Source: Corticium candelabrum (Eukaryota > Porifera > Homoscleromorpha > Homosclerophorida > Plakinidae). Taken from it: a stretch of 64,000 nt of DNA. This document shows positions 11,108 through 26,143 of the stretch, piece by piece. Numbering within the stretch: the stretch's first letter is position 1; each line of letters opens with the position of its first letter. The stretch is from contig NC_085092.1 of the NCBI RefSeq assembly GCF_963422355.1, positions 8,436,545-8,500,544 on the forward strand, read 5' to 3'. The notes under the pieces were generated by a model that did not search any database, was not told the origin of the DNA, and worked only from the letters and a program-made list of their open reading frames with translations. The translations under genes were made by a program, and so were the position numbers.

Positions 11108-11218
11108 GTAAATTCTGAGGCCCTTGATAATTTAATCGGGGAAGTGTTTACGATCATGGTATTAACTGTGGCTGCAGGGGAAATTGCTATAGGGCTTGCT
11201 ATATTAATCTCTTTCCAT
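11108..11218 (+). pseudogene. nad4L: NUMT fragment of nad4L
   Basis: The plus-strand translation contains VFTIMVLTVAAGEIAIGLAI followed by LISFH. This matches the second and third membrane helices of NADH dehydrogenase subunit 4L, whose hallmark is the AA-E-AIGLA motif with the buried glutamate. Flanks are unrelated nuclear sequence. The fragment lacks the start and C-terminus. It reads open with the standard code over about 37 codons. Confidence 0.8.
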
Positions 11219-11309
11219 GCAGCTACAGTAACGAAATCTAGACAGTGAATGTATGTAACACAGGTAGCATAACTTTGATGGATGGATGGATTCATAATTA
11301 ACTAAAGCA

Positions 11310-11437
11310 TGAAAGCGTTGACGTTGGTGACGTGGAGTGACACTTAAGATGACGTGGGGTGACACTAGGTGAAGAAAGTAGGCGGGATGATTCCAGACCC
11401 TCTCTGGCGTTGTTGCAAGAGGGTCTGGTACAAGGCT
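11310..11437. mobile_element. Truncated end of the TAG..CTA (MULE-like) family
   Basis: It shares the GACGTGGGGTGACACT segment and the following GTAGG/TCCAGAC arrangement with the arm at 25990-26080 of the large palindrome. It ends with a hairpin (CCAGACCCTCT / AGAGGGTCTGG) and terminal ...GGCTA at 11437. It directly borders the left edge of duplication copy B. Confidence 0.55.
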
Positions 11438-11444
11438 AGATCAC

Positions 11445-11513
11445 CTGACTTTTACGCTCCTCTAGTTCACCATCTAAACCATCAAGCACATAAAACAAGT
11501 GACATACTCGTTC
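11445..11513 (-). pseudogene. Coiled-coil exon, intact copy
   Basis: Minus strand, after a TTATGTAG acceptor near 11536. It is an open phase-0 exon of 29 codons reading QLRNVRERVCHLFYVLDGLD then GELEERKSQ, ending at a GTGATC donor. Coordinates are approximate at the 5' side (acceptor within 11530-11540). It follows the TM tail exon and would encode a cytoplasmic coiled-coil. Its successor exon is not present in copy B, whose duplication ends here. Confidence 0.5.
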
Positions 11514-11698
11514 CCTCACATTTCTTAATTGCTACATAAGCAGTTCCAACACACCACAATTAGCACACTAACAACATAGCACACAACAGTAAAACAAAAA
11601 TACTAGAGCAATTGTTGACAGTAGCAACTGGACCATTTGATTAATTTTGAAACTTTCCATTGTTGCTCCTACATCAACAATAACAAACAACATCATAT

Positions 11699-11789
<91 letters not shown>
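11699..11789. repeat. (CATA)n/(CA)n microsatellite
   Basis: A few CATA units followed by about 38 CA units, replacing unique sequence present in copy A. Confidence 0.95.
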
Positions 11790-11790
<1 letters not shown>

Positions 11791-11858
11791 TTATATATAA
11801 ACCTGAACAACAGCAGTCAACTGCTACACAACACAAACAACTGCTACACAGTTGCTCC

Positions 11859-13022
11859 CTAGTATGCCAATGAACAATGTACTTCACAAATATACTGACT
11901 TGTGCTGTGAATAACACTTGAATCAAGTTCATGCTCTTGTCCAACCTCATGCTTGCCACTTGCTAAGGCAGATGACGAAAGTAAGTAAATAATTATTGGT
12001 ACACGCAATAACAACACCAAACAAACTGCTCCTATAACAACAACAAGAAAGACATTAGGCTTGCTGTAATACACAAATGCAATCAAAGTATTAAGCACTC
12101 CATCTAATGTTCTCTGATTAAACTTAATTAATGGAGAGGTGCCATTAGCGAATTTGATTGGAAAAATTCCAGTAGGAGAAACAGATAGCGTAGAGGGTGG
12201 CAAATCGCCTATCTTCATCTGAATAGAGACATTTCTTGCTGAATTTGCACGCGATGTCTTTGCTATCATTTGACCAAGTTGATCTCTAGTCTCTCTCTTA
12301 CTAAACGTCTCCACAAGTCGTAATCCAGCTCTGGTTGAGAGACGTAGCAACATCCATGTGCTGTTATTTCTTTTCCAAGAAACTAACTGTACCTCAGAAT
12401 GACCAACTTTCAGTTGCCGAGCTGTGTTCCTTTGAAATGCATCTTCGTCAATGTACTTTTTATCAATACATGTATTCAGAATTAGAGTAGCAGTGATGTT
12501 TTCATCAATGCAGACAATTGATGCATTGTATACCACTTGAGATGGCGAGATCTTCTGATCATGATCTGTGTCAGTCAAGTACTTCATATGAATGAGTATG
12601 TCAACATCTAGTATACCAAAGACCACAGACGAACAAGATGAGTCAACAAAAAACACCACTGATTGAGAGATGTTGCATGTTCTAAAGTCAAATTCCTCGC
12701 AATCGTGACAAACTTTCCATGCACCATCTGGCAAATTATTGTACTTTGCAAGTAGTAAACAACAAAACTTAATAAATCCCAAATTGCCTCTCCAAGGAAG
12801 AACTTCTGTCAGCAACCAGTAAGTATCTTCAACTGTCCACTTTGTCCTCATGCAAACTCATTATTTTCTTTGAATCATTGTAATCAATAAGTTCGTTAGA
12901 ACGTAGTCGATCTACTCCTATGTGATCTCCAAAGATGATACTTTTGGACAGTTGAAGTCTTTTGTATACAATGAGATCCCAACATGTTCCATAAGGAAGA
13001 TCTCTGTTTACATAAGCATAAG
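11859..13022 (-). pseudogene. CARD-like module 2, middle domain and TM tail, copy B (one frameshift)
   Basis: Large minus-strand exon from the TTTAG acceptor at 13023. It starts AYAYVNRDLPYGTCWDLIVY, the CARD-like module, then is interrupted by a four-base insertion near 12847-12851 relative to copy A, which also creates an ATG. The rest is open for 330 codons: WTVEDTYWLLTEVLPWRGNL, Cys-rich turn, beta-rich middle domain with several N-x-S/T sites, SWKRNNSTWMLLRLSTRAGL, a C-terminal TM helix (VVVIGAVCLVLLLRVPIIIY) and a short tail ending CEVHCSLAY. The tail might instead splice (GAA/GTACAT) to the coiled-coil exon. The TM and N-glycosylation sites suggest a membrane protein. Module order and CARD identity are inferences. 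Confidence 0.7.
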
Positions 13023-13141
13023 CTAAAGCATGACACAAACAAAACCAATAAATACTAATAATCATGTTAATACTAGTAAATAGATTGAGTTACTATCATC
13101 CTTTTATAACTACTGACTGGCACAATTAGTCAAAGACAAAC

Positions 13142-13505
13142 CTTCTGACTTGGAGATGTTGCACTTTTGAAAATCAAATTCTGCACAAGCATCACAAACT
13201 TCCCATCCAACTCTCGGCAATTTGTGCTTTTCTTGTAGTAAACAACAGAACACAATGAATCCTGGATTGCTTGTCCAAGGCAGAAGCTTTGTCAACAACC
13301 AACGAGTATTGTCCACTGTCCAGCTTGCACTCATTTCATCTATTTTATCCAAATCCCAGTTGTTAAGAAGTTTGGAAGAACGTAGTAAATCTATTCCTAT
13401 GTGTTCTTCAAAGTCAATGCTGTTAGATAGCCCAAAACTTCTGTCTTGACCATAATCCCGGTAATTAAGTTCCACGGGGAGGATCTCTATTTGCAAATGC
13501 AATAA
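13142..13505 (-). pseudogene. CARD-like module 1, copy B (frameshifted near its start)
   Basis: Exon on the minus strand with a CCGTAG acceptor and phase-1 boundaries. The conserved TCWDY region is disrupted by four extra bases and an in-frame stop near 13462. Downstream the helical core is open: LSNSIDFEEHIGIDLLRSSK, then WTVDNTRWLLTKLLPW, then NPGFIVFCCLLQEKHKLP, then CDACAEFDFQKC. The open frame runs past the GTTTGT donor to a stop at 13110, which is read-through into the intron. Confidence 0.65.
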
Positions 13506-13574
13506 CTACGGCACATGTTATCATAGATAAATCAATTGTCACCTATGCATAAAAGACTTGAAAGAATTGCTTAC

Positions 13575-13752
13575 TCCATACTATCACAAATAGAACTGCT
13601 CCAGCTGCACAACACACTCGTCCAACAGAACTCCTGATACAATAAGTAACCAGTAGAAACAGTAAAATAAATCCAATTAAGAGCGGAACTTGAATGGATG
13701 AAGGAAGGTTTGCTTGGTATTTTATTAAATATTGTAAACCTGGATGCAGCAC
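13575..13752 (-). pseudogene. Hydrophobic first exon of CARD-like gene copy B
   Basis: Open frame with hydrophobic helices (VPLLIGFILLFLLVTYC and CCAAGAVLFVIVW), ending at GTAAGC (13573-13574). Its phase-1 end fits the phase-1 start of module 1. It would give a signal peptide or signal anchor. Which Met is used is unknown. Confidence 0.4.
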
Positions 13753-13884
13753 CTAAGCCAAAGCCACCAATTAAGTATTCTAACTGGTTCAAGAAGACTC
13801 TTCACATGGCTTAACCACTCTCCTGATCTCTAAAACAATACAACCCCAACACATTACTTCTGGTTTCCTACATATGCCATTCAC

Positions 13885-13975
13885 CTGAACAGCACAGTGT
13901 AGCACAGCACAGTGTGTAGTACAGCACAGCACAGTGTAGCACAGTGTAGCACAGCACAGCACAGCACAGCACACT
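13885..13975. repeat. CAGCACAGTGTAG minisatellite
   Basis: Short tandem array of CAGCACAGTGTAG-like units grading into pure CAGCA repeats. Confidence 0.85.
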
Positions 13976-14110
13976 AATGCACAAATGCAACAGATAGCAA
14001 CAAGTTAATGTTGATAGCGTCTCATTTGGTCACATGTCTGCACTGGTAAATAAGATTTCTATACTACATCAAGTCATCAAGATAGTCTATGTCCTACTAT
14101 GTCTAGACTA

Positions 14111-14640
14111 CCGTATTCGCCGCTAATAACGCCCTGGGTGTATAGAAAAGAAACGCTTTTTTCTGGGCGTATACTAGGACATGGGCGTTATTTTGGTCCC
14201 AGGCATATACATGGTTGCAATATGCTGTCGTTTGGCCAGTCACCATCTAAACACTTGAAGACAGAAATACCACAAATGCTTGCAATTATCCATTTGCAAG
14301 ATCAAACGTACTGGTTTCCATGTATCATCAGCACAGACACACAGAAACTAGACAGTACACACACAAACCAGAGTGGTCGGATTGAAGCCTGTCAAAAGCA
14401 TCAGGATCGCTAATTGCAAAGAAGAATAGTAAGCACTGTCACGCAATACGGACACCAGCTCATCAAACGAACACAGACAGAACGAATGTTCTGTGGACCC
14501 TATTTTGTTTTGTCTGCGTATGTGTATCGTGGGCATCTAAAATTTTAGTTGGCCATGGGCGTCTAGCTTTTTTGGCTGAAAGTTCTGACCTGCCACACAT
14601 GGGCATATACCAGCATGGGCGTTATTACGGGCGGAGACGG
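14111..14640. mobile_element. MITE with TA target duplication
   Basis: A 530-bp element with about 24-bp imperfect terminal inverted repeats: it starts CCGTATTCGCCGCTAATAAC and the reverse complement of its end starts CCGTCTCCGCCCGTAATAAC. It is flanked by TA on both sides. No transposase frame. The TA duplication fits the Tc1/mariner superfamily, so it is probably a non-autonomous derivative. Confidence 0.8.
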
Positions 14641-14689
14641 TATCAAGATACCTTAATCTCATGATTGAGTTTCCGATTTGATGCCTCCA

Positions 14690-14794
14690 TGCTTAGACCA
14701 ACCACACGTGTGAAACCACATGGACCTATACACACGTGACAGCTAGCGCACGTGGTGTAAGCAACCTAGCGCGGAGGAGGACTGGGCACGAGTC
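14690..14794. repeat. Solo arm of the TAGACTC (MULE-like) repeat
   Basis: Close match to the right terminal repeat at about 23535-23655, ending GACTGGGCACGAGTCTA. The interior and other end of an element are absent. It is followed by a CA/CG-rich microsatellite (14797-14880). Confidence 0.7.
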
Positions 14795-15068
14795 TACACA
14801 CACACACTCACGCACGCATGCACGCACGCACACACGCACACACACACACACACACACACCACACCACACCACACCACACCAAAAGCTCTGACCCGGATTA
14901 GAAGCCTCGCTACGCTCGGCAACAAACAAATTTGCAAAATGAGTTTTGTTCTTGAAAGTTAGAAACCAGACAAGTCAGCAGATGTAGTACGTTCGCTCAG
15001 AAGTCGCTGTCTAGATTCTACAAACGATAACACTGGCCGTTTCTTTTGTTCCTCTTGGAGCTCTAGAC

Positions 15069-17031
15069 GGTGCGTGACCATTTCGTCCATTCCATTTTCA
15101 ATTTCAAGCAACAATTGAATATTGAATTAGAAACTGAAAATAGCCTAGAAGTTGCTTGCAATTTCAATATTCAATTCTATTGAAAATTAAAAATTGATTG
15201 CTCGACGGACTGTAATTATTTACGGATTAAAATGAATATTGAAAACATACTTAATTTTTAACCAATTTTCTTTTTTAATGCAACGGAATATTGAAATTGT
15301 AAGCACGTTAGTTTAATTTTTAATGTTAAAGTCAATAATCAATTTAATTTAAAAATTAAAATGCATCTCTTAATTGCATTACATTGCATGCGTGCCAGAG
15401 GCGTGGCTGGGCGTGGCTAAGCTAGACGCAACTTTCGTCTTTCAATAGAATTGAATATTGAAGTCACCGGCGACCGCCCGCGTGGTGTCATTATGCCGTT
15501 TATGAGATATCGCTCGCGCTAGCAGTGGCGGGTAACTTTCTATTTACATTTAGTACGGAGAAAGAAAATTGCATCGGAGGCTCTAGTCTAATATTCATAA
15601 TTTACGAAAATTGGACGGATGGAAAGATTGAATCTATTTGCAAAGTAAACGAATATTGAAATGAAAATTGGTCTTCAATCAAGTTCTATTTTCAATGTAA
15701 TGGAATATTGTAAGAGCAAGCAACGCCAGTCAATTTTTAATTTGACATTCAATTTTCAATTTGTTTCAAAAATTAAAAATAGAATGGACGAATTGACCAC
15801 GCAAATTCAAAATTTAATATTTAATTTTTAAATTAAATTGAATATTGAATTTAACATTAAAAATTGAACTAACATACTTGCAATTTCAATATTCCATTGC
15901 ATTGAAAAAGGAAATTGGTTAAAAATTAAGTATGTTTTTAATATTCATTTCAAACCGTAAATAATTATAGTTCGTTGATCAATCAATTTTTAATTTTTAA
16001 TAGAATTGAATATTGAAATTGCAAGCAACTTCTAGGCTATTTTCAATTTCTAATTCAATATTCAATTGTTGCTTGGAATTGAACATGGAATGGACGAAAT
16101 GGTTACGCACCGCCACGCAAATTCAAAATTTAATATTTAATTTTTAAATTAAATTGATTATTGAATTTAACATTGAAAATTGAACTAACATGCTTGCAAT
16201 TTCAATATTCCATTGCATTGAAAAAGGAAATTGGTTAAAAATTAAGTGTGTTTTCAATATTCGTTTTAATCAGTAAATAATTATAGTACGTCGATCAATC
16301 AATTTTTAATTTTCAATAGAATTGAATATTGAAATTGCAAGCAAATTCTAGGCTATTTTCAATTTCTAATTCAATATTCAATTGTTGCTTGGAATTGAAC
16401 ATGGAATGGACGAAATGGTTACGCACCGCCACGCAAATTCAAAATTTAATATTTAATTTTTAAATTAAATTGATTATTGAATTTAACATTGAAAATTGAA
16501 CTAACATGCTTGCAATTTCAATATTCCATTGCATTGAAAAAGGAAATTGGTTAAAAATTAAGTGTGTTTTCAATATTCGTTTTAATCAGTAAATAATTAT
16601 AGTACGTCGATCAATCAATTTTTAATTTTCAATAGAATTGAATATTGAAATTGCAAGCAAATTCTAGGCTATTTTCAATTTCTAATTCAATATTCAATTG
16701 TTGCTTGGAATTGAACATGGAATGGACGAAATGGTTACGCACCGCCACGCAAATTCAAAATTTAATATTTAATTTTTTGAAAATTGAACTAACATGCTTG
16801 CAATTTCAATATTCCATTGCATTGAAAAAGGAAATTGGTTAAAAATTAAGTGTGTTTTCAATATTCGTTTTAATCAGTAAATAATTATAGTACGTCGATC
16901 AATCAATTTTTAATTTTCAATAGAATTGAATATTGAAATTGCAAGCAAATTCTAGGCTATTTTCAATTTCTAATTCAATATTCAATTGTTGCCGTGAATT
17001 GAAAATGGAATGGACGAAATGGTCACGCACC
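15069..17031. mobile_element. AT-rich inverted-repeat element with internal tandem array
   Basis: Ends are inverted repeats: left GGTGCGTGACCATTTCGTCC, right its complement at 17012-17031. The left 300 bp are an inverted, diverged version of the repeat unit filling the right side. The centre (15380-15560) is unique and less AT-rich. No protein frame. The array and inverted arms suggest a non-autonomous DNA element whose subterminal sequence was amplified. No clear target duplication was seen. Confidence 0.7.
15990..17031 (+). repeat. 316-bp tandem repeat array
   Basis: The landmark TCTAGGCTATTTTCAATTTC recurs at 16031, 16347, 16663 and 16951. This gives periods of 316, 316 and 288 bp, the last shortened by a 28-bp deletion near 16772. 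Copies are almost identical and end in GGACGAAATGGTTACGCACC, the same motif as the element terminus. Confidence 0.92.
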
Positions 17032-18570
<1,539 letters not shown>

Positions 18571-18579
18571 GAGCTCTTG

Positions 18580-21726
<3,147 letters not shown>

Positions 21727-21800
21727 CTGTCAAACAATAAAGATGAAAGTTACTTATACATACATACACAAGTATGTATTACACAAATGACTACAACATA

Positions 21801-23655
21801 TAGACTCATGCCAAGTCCTCCTCGGCGCTAGGTTGCTTACACCACGTGCACTAGCTGTCACGTGTGTATAGGTCCATGTGGTTTCACACGTGTGGTTGGC
21901 CAGTAAGCACAAAGGAGGACTGGGACCATACCTCGTCACGTGACAAACATGTTTGTAACGTGCCCGAAATGGCGTGATATGATTGGTAGATACTACTTCT
22001 ATTTAGAATGATAGTTTCCGTAGGAGGGCTTTTGTTATGCACAATCACACAATTAGAAAGACTAAGTACACAACAATTATAGAGCCACTAAGCTATTACG
22101 TGCTGATAACTTGTTGATGGCGTCCATGTCCGTGAGAGTGTAACCAGAGACGGACTTTCAAGAAGAGCGGTCTCAATGGTAAGTCCATGTGCATTCGCGC
22201 ACGCCTAGACCTTCTAGATACCTGTCGAGCCACACGTGTACGTGAAGGTAAAGCCTCTCTTTTTCAAAAGGCTGCGACGGGTCCTGATCCCTGTATCTGC
22301 CAGATCACCGCGTTCAGGCGTCCCTGTTAGTTATGTCCAGCAGATTTTGTTGGACCAATTTTAAGGTAATATCAGTCACGTCGAGGTGGCTCGTATTGTG
22401 AGACAAGCTTTCCCGAAAGCTCGCCACAGGATGGACCATGCCACCAGAACATATGTCTACGATGGTATTGCCTTCGCACCAGTCTCTGTTAGAGTTATAG
22501 CACATTCTACTGACGTTTCAGACTTGCGGAATCACCCCTCGCCTTATGCAAGTAAGATACGCACTACGTGCAAGAGGTGTGCACGTGTAGAGTGCAGAGT
22601 GCCTGTTTGACCTGTAGAAGTCACAAGGAGAAATCGACAAGATTCGAATCAAGCAAGTGGGACTTCTCCAACTCCAGCCAAGCAACATGTCTCCAGAGAT
22701 TATGCGGAGACGCCAATCAGTTGGCAATTAGTAGAAACGACTCTGTCGTCCTAGATGGATCGGATGTTTGCGGGAGTCCGACTGCTGTTCTCTTGGTCGA
22801 GGGCCTGTTTCATGGCAAGATTTACGCTGTTTCTCCGTGAAAGACATCAAAGACACGATGCATTGTCAAAGCCCTCAATTGCTTGGCATCTTGCAAGCGT
22901 TGGTCAAAGGGAAAGCCAACGAGGAGGCTGACAGCACACGCCTGCCGGCTCTCATCACCGGCACTGTGGCACTGAAGTTCAGAGATCGCCAAAGCAGTGG
23001 GATTGCACTCCCAACAGCCTACATGCTTGTTTGCTCGCGGTAAAGGAAAACAAGCAATTACAGACCTCAACCATCTTGGTGTCTCACAATCATATCAACA
23101 GGTTTGGCGACGTCTAACTAAAGAACTTGGCGAATGATTACCAGGATGTACAGCAGCTCACGAAAGAGACACACATCTGGGTGTATGACAATCTGAATTT
23201 GTATTTAGATTTAGATCTGCTTTAGATTTGTGAAGGTAGTCAACTGTACGAAATATGTCCGTCATGGGCTGTGTTATCCTACGCTAGACTCTGCTAGCCG
23301 GTGCAGTTTTGCGAAGAGGATCGTGCATGTGCATGATGGTGTTGATTTGTGAGGCCAGGCGACTGACCGGTTGTAGGCAAATTGTTAGGCTCTTGCTAAT
23401 CTACCACCTTCTGTGTCGTTTAGCAGGGCCTTTGCAACCTATTAGAAATCTTAGCTAAGACCAGCGGGCTGAGCTAAATAACTTAATTACACTCAAAGCA
23501 TGTCACGTGATGAGGTATGGTCCCAGTCCTCCTCCGTGCTTAGGCCATGCAACCACACGTGTGAAACTACATGGACCTACACACACACACACAAGTGACA
23601 GCTAGGACACGTGGTGTAAGCAACCTAGCGCGGAGGAGGACTGGGCATGAGTCTA
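21801..23655. mobile_element. MULE-like DNA transposon with ~155-bp terminal inverted repeats
   Basis: Left arm 21801-21955 and right arm 23499-23655 are inverted repeats. The element starts TAGACTCATGCC and ends GGGCATGAGTCTA, and is flanked by the 9-bp direct repeat TACAACATA (21792-21800 and 23656-23664). Long inverted repeats with a 9-bp duplication are typical of MuDR/MULE elements. The interior holds decayed plus-strand frames: 22386-22610, and 22768-23043 continuing after a frameshift as KGKQAITDLNHLGVSQSYQQ. These recall large uncharacterised transposon-borne proteins (DUF6589-like) but no transposase motif is secure. It lies just upstream of the RB1CC1-like exon. Confidence 0.8.
22386..23140 (+). 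pseudogene. Decayed ORF inside the MULE-like element
   Basis: Two open segments separated by stops and a frameshift near 23040. The second contains LLGILQALVKGKANEEADST, then RLPALITGTVALKFRDRQSS, and in the next frame KQAITDLNHLGVSQSYQQVW. The arrangement recalls DUF6589-type proteins spread by transposons in marine invertebrates. This is a weak resemblance, with no catalytic motif seen. Confidence 0.3.
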
Positions 23656-23824
23656 TACAACATATACATACACACAGACAGACCCATATTATAACTGTGT
23701 TCAAAATAAAATACAAATATTCAGCATTTATGTAATGACACTATATACTAAACATGAACTAAACTACGTGTAATTAGCCCTTTCTTACAACTGTCCCTAT
23801 GCACCCCATGCGGTATGTAGTCTG

Positions 23825-24000
23825 TATTTGAATGAATGAATGATATATTTCTGTCACACCTAAAAAGGTACAGTTCCCTCTTAGGGCAAACATAAAAGCA
23901 ACTAAGACATAATCTATTCATTTATTTATTATTTATTATTTTATTCCTTGCCACACTTACAAGCTAACAACAACAACAACCTACTAACAAGCAACAAACA
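23825..24000. mobile_element. LINE 3' tail relic
   Basis: The segment around 23850-23895 (ACAGTTCCCTCTTAGGGCAA) closely resembles 46170-46200 next to the LINE RT relic, and is accompanied by AATGAATGAATGA and ATTTATT simple repeats typical of LINE 3' ends. Confidence 0.5.
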
Positions 24001-24063
24001 CGAATTAATTAAAAAATACATAAACTGTACTCTAACATCTAGACATGAACACATGTATGCACG

Positions 24064-24330
24064 AGCTTACCACGTATTCAACCTCGTCCCTACCGACACC
24101 TCGTTTGCAATCATGGCAAGAAAACAATGAATAATCACTGGGAAGAACAACACCATATGTTCGACACGTTCCCAGCCTGTCAAACCAACAAAATTAGTCA
24201 ATTTAGGTAGATACTACGCAAACGACAGAAACCCAACCAGACCGGAAGATACATAAATATTTGTGACAAACCACGACACTAACCTCTGAGTGGGTGTACA
24301 TGACATGCTGTCGTTGTAATAGTCTCGTCT
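24064..24330 (-). other. Possible pair of small exons, unidentified
   Basis: On the minus strand a TTTGACAG acceptor is followed by an open phase-2 segment (LGTCRTYGVVLPSDYSLFSC, HDCKRGVGRDEVEYV) ending at GTAAGC. An upstream segment ending CAGAG/GTTAGT could supply the matching phase (DYYNDSMSCTPTQ). The splice signals are fair and the translation is clean, but no family is recognised and nothing connects it to a gene. Confidence 0.25.
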
Positions 24331-24523
24331 CGGCCCTCTGTGTACAGAGGCGGTAGCACTAAGATTGACGTGCGACGTCACATCATCACCCATTGCTGCA
24401 GTCCAGCTGAGACACGGAAAACCTTGAGATCAATTTTCGAACTGGATGTATCCAAACGATCTTGTTCACGTCTAGTACATCCACTTTCGTTCCTTTTCGC
24501 ACTGGCTTCCACTGCGTCACACG

Positions 24524-26135
24524 TAGCCTCGTCCCCAGACTCACGTGAGTCTGGCTGTGTCCGGTTCCCGTATGACATTTTCAGCCTCCCGTGAGTCTGG
24601 ACTCACCACACCTACTTTCACACACTTACTTCACTAAGTGTCACCCCACGTCATAGTCTTGGCACCCCACGTGACTACAAAGTACTTACGTCACAAACTC
24701 AATTAGCTAATATCTATCTAATGTGTGACCCAGCAGATTGTGTATCACGCCCAAGCTTCCGAACAGCGCATGGCGACTCTCCACGGTGAGTGATGCACCA
24801 CGTTCACGCTATCCAAATCTCAAGACGACTTCAGCATGTGGAAGGTGAGTGTATTCCTAGCTAAGTTATTGTCCTACTCGCGTAGACTGGCGAGCCTGCC
24901 AAGTCTAGTTACAGCGATCCGGACAGCGCGTGTAGTTCACTCGTTCTTTCGTCGCACATCCGCTATCTGCACGGCCCTTGCTAGTGCACAGACTCTAATG
25001 GCCAGTAGGGCGCGCAATGGCAACAAGAGACACATTGACGTGGAATTGCAGTCCGCTCTCCGTGTTTTCAATTATGATGACTTTCGGGAGAGTAAACTTG
25101 AAGTCTCCAGGGCCATTCTAGGGGGAAAAGACATCTTTGGGATCAATGGTACAATACGCACCCCCATCTAAATGGGGTGCGTATTCTTCTAGCCTCTATG
25201 GTACAATACGCACCCTAGGCTATTTACATACCAGCAAAACAAAAGTGACATACAATATATCCTGTACACACCTACTTTATGAAACATTACACCCTTATCC
25301 GGGATAACAAGCAAATTTGCATATTGTCGCGCCAAATCTGCAGCGAGATACCCGGTACCTCACTGACATTCCTAGCATTGTCTCACTTCTTGACTCAGTG
25401 GAATTACGTAGAGTTTGTAGTTTAGTTGAACCGTTCCAGAATAGCCTAGCTACTTTGTAATTCTGTAAACATTACACAACAAGAAATAGTCTCGTACTCT
25501 AGACTCCGGCGCGACAATTTGCATTATTATCCCGGATAAGGGTGTAATGTTTCATAAAGTAGGTGTGTACAGGATATATTGTATGTCACTTTTGTTTTTG
25601 CTGGTATGTAAATAGCCTAGGGTGCGTATTGTACCATAGAGGCTAGAAGAATACGCACCCCATTTAGATGGGGGTGCGTATTGTACCATTGATCCCATCT
25701 TTGCCCGCACAAACAACGAGTGACTACACGTGGAGTCCAGATCGCTGTAACTAGACTTGGCAGGCTCGCCAGTCTACGCGAGTAGGACAATAACTTAGCT
25801 AGGAATACACTCACCTTCCACATGCTGAAGTCGTCTTGAGATTTGGATAGCGTGAACGTGGTGCATCACTCACCGTGGAGAGTCACCATGCGCTGTTCGG
25901 AAGCTTGGGCGTGATACACAATCTGCTGGGTCACACATTAGATAGATATTAGCTAATTGAGTTTGTGACGTAAGTACTTTTTAGTCACGTGGGGTGCCAA
26001 GACTATGACGTGGGGTGACACTTAGTGAAGCAAGTGTGTGAAAGTAGGTGCGGTGAGTCCAGACTCACGGGAGGCTGAAAATGTCATACGGGAACCGGAC
26101 ACAGCCAGACTCACGTGAGTCTGGGGACGAGGCTA
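24524..26135. mobile_element. 1.6-kb palindromic element with 8-bp TSD carrying a helicase fragment
   Basis: A large inverted repeat: left arm 24524-25345, right arm 25505-26135, and a short unique centre. Ends read TAGCCTCGTCCCCAGACTCA on both sides, each with a terminal hairpin (CAGACTCACGTGAGTCTG). Flanks carry GTCACACG twice (24516-24523 and 26136-26143). The left arm is longer because the right arm lacks about 160 bp, corresponding to the helicase-like sequence at 24999-25146. No transposase was seen. Shared termini and 8-9 bp duplications link it to the element at 21801. Confidence 0.85.
24999..25146 (+). pseudogene. RecQ-like helicase N-terminal fragment inside the palindrome
   Basis: The frame includes VELQSALRVFNYDDFRESKL, then EVSRAILGGKDIFG. 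The pattern LR-x-F-x3-FR-x2-QLE-x3-A-x-L-x-GKD-x-F is the segment just before the Walker A motif of RecQ helicases, although Lys replaces the usual Gln of the Q motif. Similarity stops abruptly at the junction with a short hairpin repeat (TACAATACGCACCCC) and Walker A is absent. It is most simply explained as host or transposon coding sequence captured by a non-autonomous element. Confidence 0.5.
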
Positions 26136-26143
26136 GTCACACG

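Larger units (their letters stand above)
11440..13608 (-). repeat. Segmental duplication, copy B
   Basis: Paralogous block of copy A in the same orientation, about 4.5 kb away. It keeps the retrotransposon-free site near 11470-11480 (TTCACCATCTAAACCATCAAGC), proving the 4-bp CCAT duplication in copy A. It contains a CA microsatellite absent from copy A. Confidence 0.9.

Noticed and set aside
13023..13065. Signal-peptide-like start MIISIYWFCLCHALAYAYVN on the minus strand
   Set aside because: The hydrophobic part is the pyrimidine-rich 3' end of an intron; the TTTAG acceptor and phase fit splicing from module 1 instead.
15990..17031. CRISPR-like regular repeats
   Set aside because: The 316-bp period, AT-rich content without distinct spacers and a eukaryotic context are those of a tandem satellite.
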